A stretch of DNA of 64,000 nucleotides from Mansonella perstans (taxonomy: Eukaryota; Nematoda; Chromadorea; Rhabditida; Onchocercidae). This document shows positions 62,956-64,000 of the stretch, piece by piece. A program made the position numbers and the translations under genes. Position 1 is the first letter of the stretch. Each line of letters starts with the position of its first letter. The stretch covers positions 78,381 through 142,380 of the forward strand of contig JBAMDO010000137.1 of NCBI GenBank assembly GCA_037074765.1, in the 5' to 3' direction. The notes under the pieces were generated by a model. The model had not been told where the DNA came from. It saw nothing but the letters and a program-made list of their open reading frames with translations, and searched no databases.

Positions 62956-63872
62956 TTTTTAGAGATCAAATTGCACTGATCCTGCAACTTAAACCTTTCA
63001 GATTTACAATTCAAAAAGCATGAATTCATTCAGAAATCATTTAAGACAATATGAATTCATTGTTCTCATATTTAATTATTTAATGCAAAAAATAGATTGG
63101 ATATTTTTAGTAATCGTTTCTTTTATTTCCCAATTTCTTTTGTTCCTTTTCGCTAATTCAAATTATAAAATTAAATTATTTACTTAAAATTCGCTAAACG
63201 ATTCATTTCAATCGTAGCGCACTTCTTGTACATTGTTAGTTTTTAAAATATCAATTCATTGATAGAATTAAATTGATTTACAATAAAAAATAAACAAATA
63301 AATTTCACTGAAATCTAAAAAATAAGCATTTGGTGACATTGTGATTTCATGTATGAAATGGATGAAATGTTGTTTCAACAAAAATAAAATATATTTGTTT
63401 TATGAAATATTTCATAGTAGTTTAGGGAAGATGTTAGTCTTTTAATTTTAATGCTTTTTTTTTCTTATTAGAATTTTTATTGCTTATGCAATAAAGCTAT
63501 CTCATATTCTCGTCTATGTTTTCTGTGTTTTACCAATTTATTCAAATTTATATGGCTGTTTTTGGAAGCCTAATGATCTTTCATTGTTGATATTTTAGAA
63601 TCGAATTTTTAATTTTTGCTCAGAGATTTATTTACATTGAATGCAACAAACCAATTCAAAATTAATCATTTTAAAATCTTAAAAATTTGAAAATTTTATA
63701 TTTTACATTTTAGCTTCTTATTGTAATTGCAAATTTTTAATACATATGATTCAAATTCAAAAAAATAAATAAATAAATAAAAACGTCGCATTTTCAAATT
63801 ATCATAAAATTTATAAAACTTTTTAAAAGCTATTTCATTGTTAACAAGGATAATTTGCAAAATATTGTCCAT

Positions 63873-64000
63873 TTAATGTCGTTTGGGTTTTTTTCTGCTT
63901 TCAAAATTATAATTGACCATTTTGGTATCACATCTGTCACAAACATCATCTGGAGAAGCCAGCAAGGCAGGATCATATTTCTGTGTTCCTGTGCTAAAGA
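63873..64000 (-). CDS. C-terminal exon of an unidentified gene (partial, leaves on right)
   Basis: The minus frame is open from the window edge to TAA 63873-63875. It encodes at least 41 residues, including KYDPALLASPDDVCDRCDTK, and ends with a basic tail, ESRKKPKRH. The pocket is less AT-rich than its flank. CDRC might be half of a zinc site, but its partner is not visible. The rest of the gene lies beyond the window. Confidence 0.6.
   Translation of the reverse strand, partial: FSTGTQKYDPALLASPDDVCDRCDTKMVNYNFESRKKPKRH

Larger units (their letters stand above)
58961..63872. other. Right-hand intergenic region
   Basis: Nearly 5 kb with no supported gene. Pyrimidine-rich, less AT-rich pockets at 59130-59270 and 61420-61520 give open frames on one or both strands, but composition alone explains these. 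It also holds diverged short repeats at 60970-61190 and an imperfect palindrome at 62823-62955. Confidence 0.4.

Noticed and set aside
1..64000. CRISPR arrays, tRNA or rRNA genes, intact transposons
   Set aside because: No regularly spaced direct repeats with unique spacers, no recognisable tRNA or rRNA segments and no intact transposase were seen; a computed tRNA and repeat scan would be needed to be certain.

Overview
The window looks like nuclear DNA of an onchocercid (filarial) nematode. It is very AT-rich. Genes are split into many short exons by GT-AG introns with nematode-style acceptors (TTTCAG, TTGTAG). Several first coding exons sit 1-18 bases behind an acceptor, as expected for spliced-leader trans-splicing. 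At the left end lie broken pieces of bacterial genes that most resemble Wolbachia, the usual endosymbiont of filariae. Genus and species cannot be fixed from sequence reading alone.

Layout. 1-113: last coding exon of a gene entering from the left. 563-1227: mosaic of three decayed bacterial fragments in alternating orientation (unidentified fragment, tail of an Rpn-like PD-(D/E)XK transposase, prolyl-tRNA synthetase piece), read as a nuclear Wolbachia transfer. 5852-6676: single-exon gene for a secreted Thr-rich protein built from near-identical tandem repeats. About 8-10.4 kb: open but broken frames, perhaps a decayed gene. 11173-27942 (minus): the dominant gene, an 18-exon Rac exchange factor of the Tiam / still life family, with a myristoylation-type N-terminus, WH1, PH-CC-Ex, Ras-binding, PDZ, DH and PH regions. 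All exon phases agree and give 1048 residues. 28-37.8 kb: about 10 kb with no gene seen. 37809-38738 and 44099-44843 (minus): two small secreted Cys/Pro/Ala-rich proteins. 53721-56926 (plus): nine-exon gene with one C-terminal paxillin-type LIM domain, containing an apparent GC-AG intron. 57900-58960 (minus): three-exon secreted Cys/Gly-rich protein. 63873-64000 (minus): last exon of a gene leaving on the right.

The genes do not form an operon or pathway. Two (tiam-1 and the LIM protein) suit actin and adhesion control. Four are small secreted or cuticle-like proteins, three of them on the same strand with a signal peptide followed by cysteine clusters. Isolated exon-like pockets at 43.1 and 52.4 kb point to genes not fully resolved here. 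No rRNA, tRNA, CRISPR or intact transposon was recognised; most of the rest is AT-rich intergenic or intronic sequence with simple repeats.
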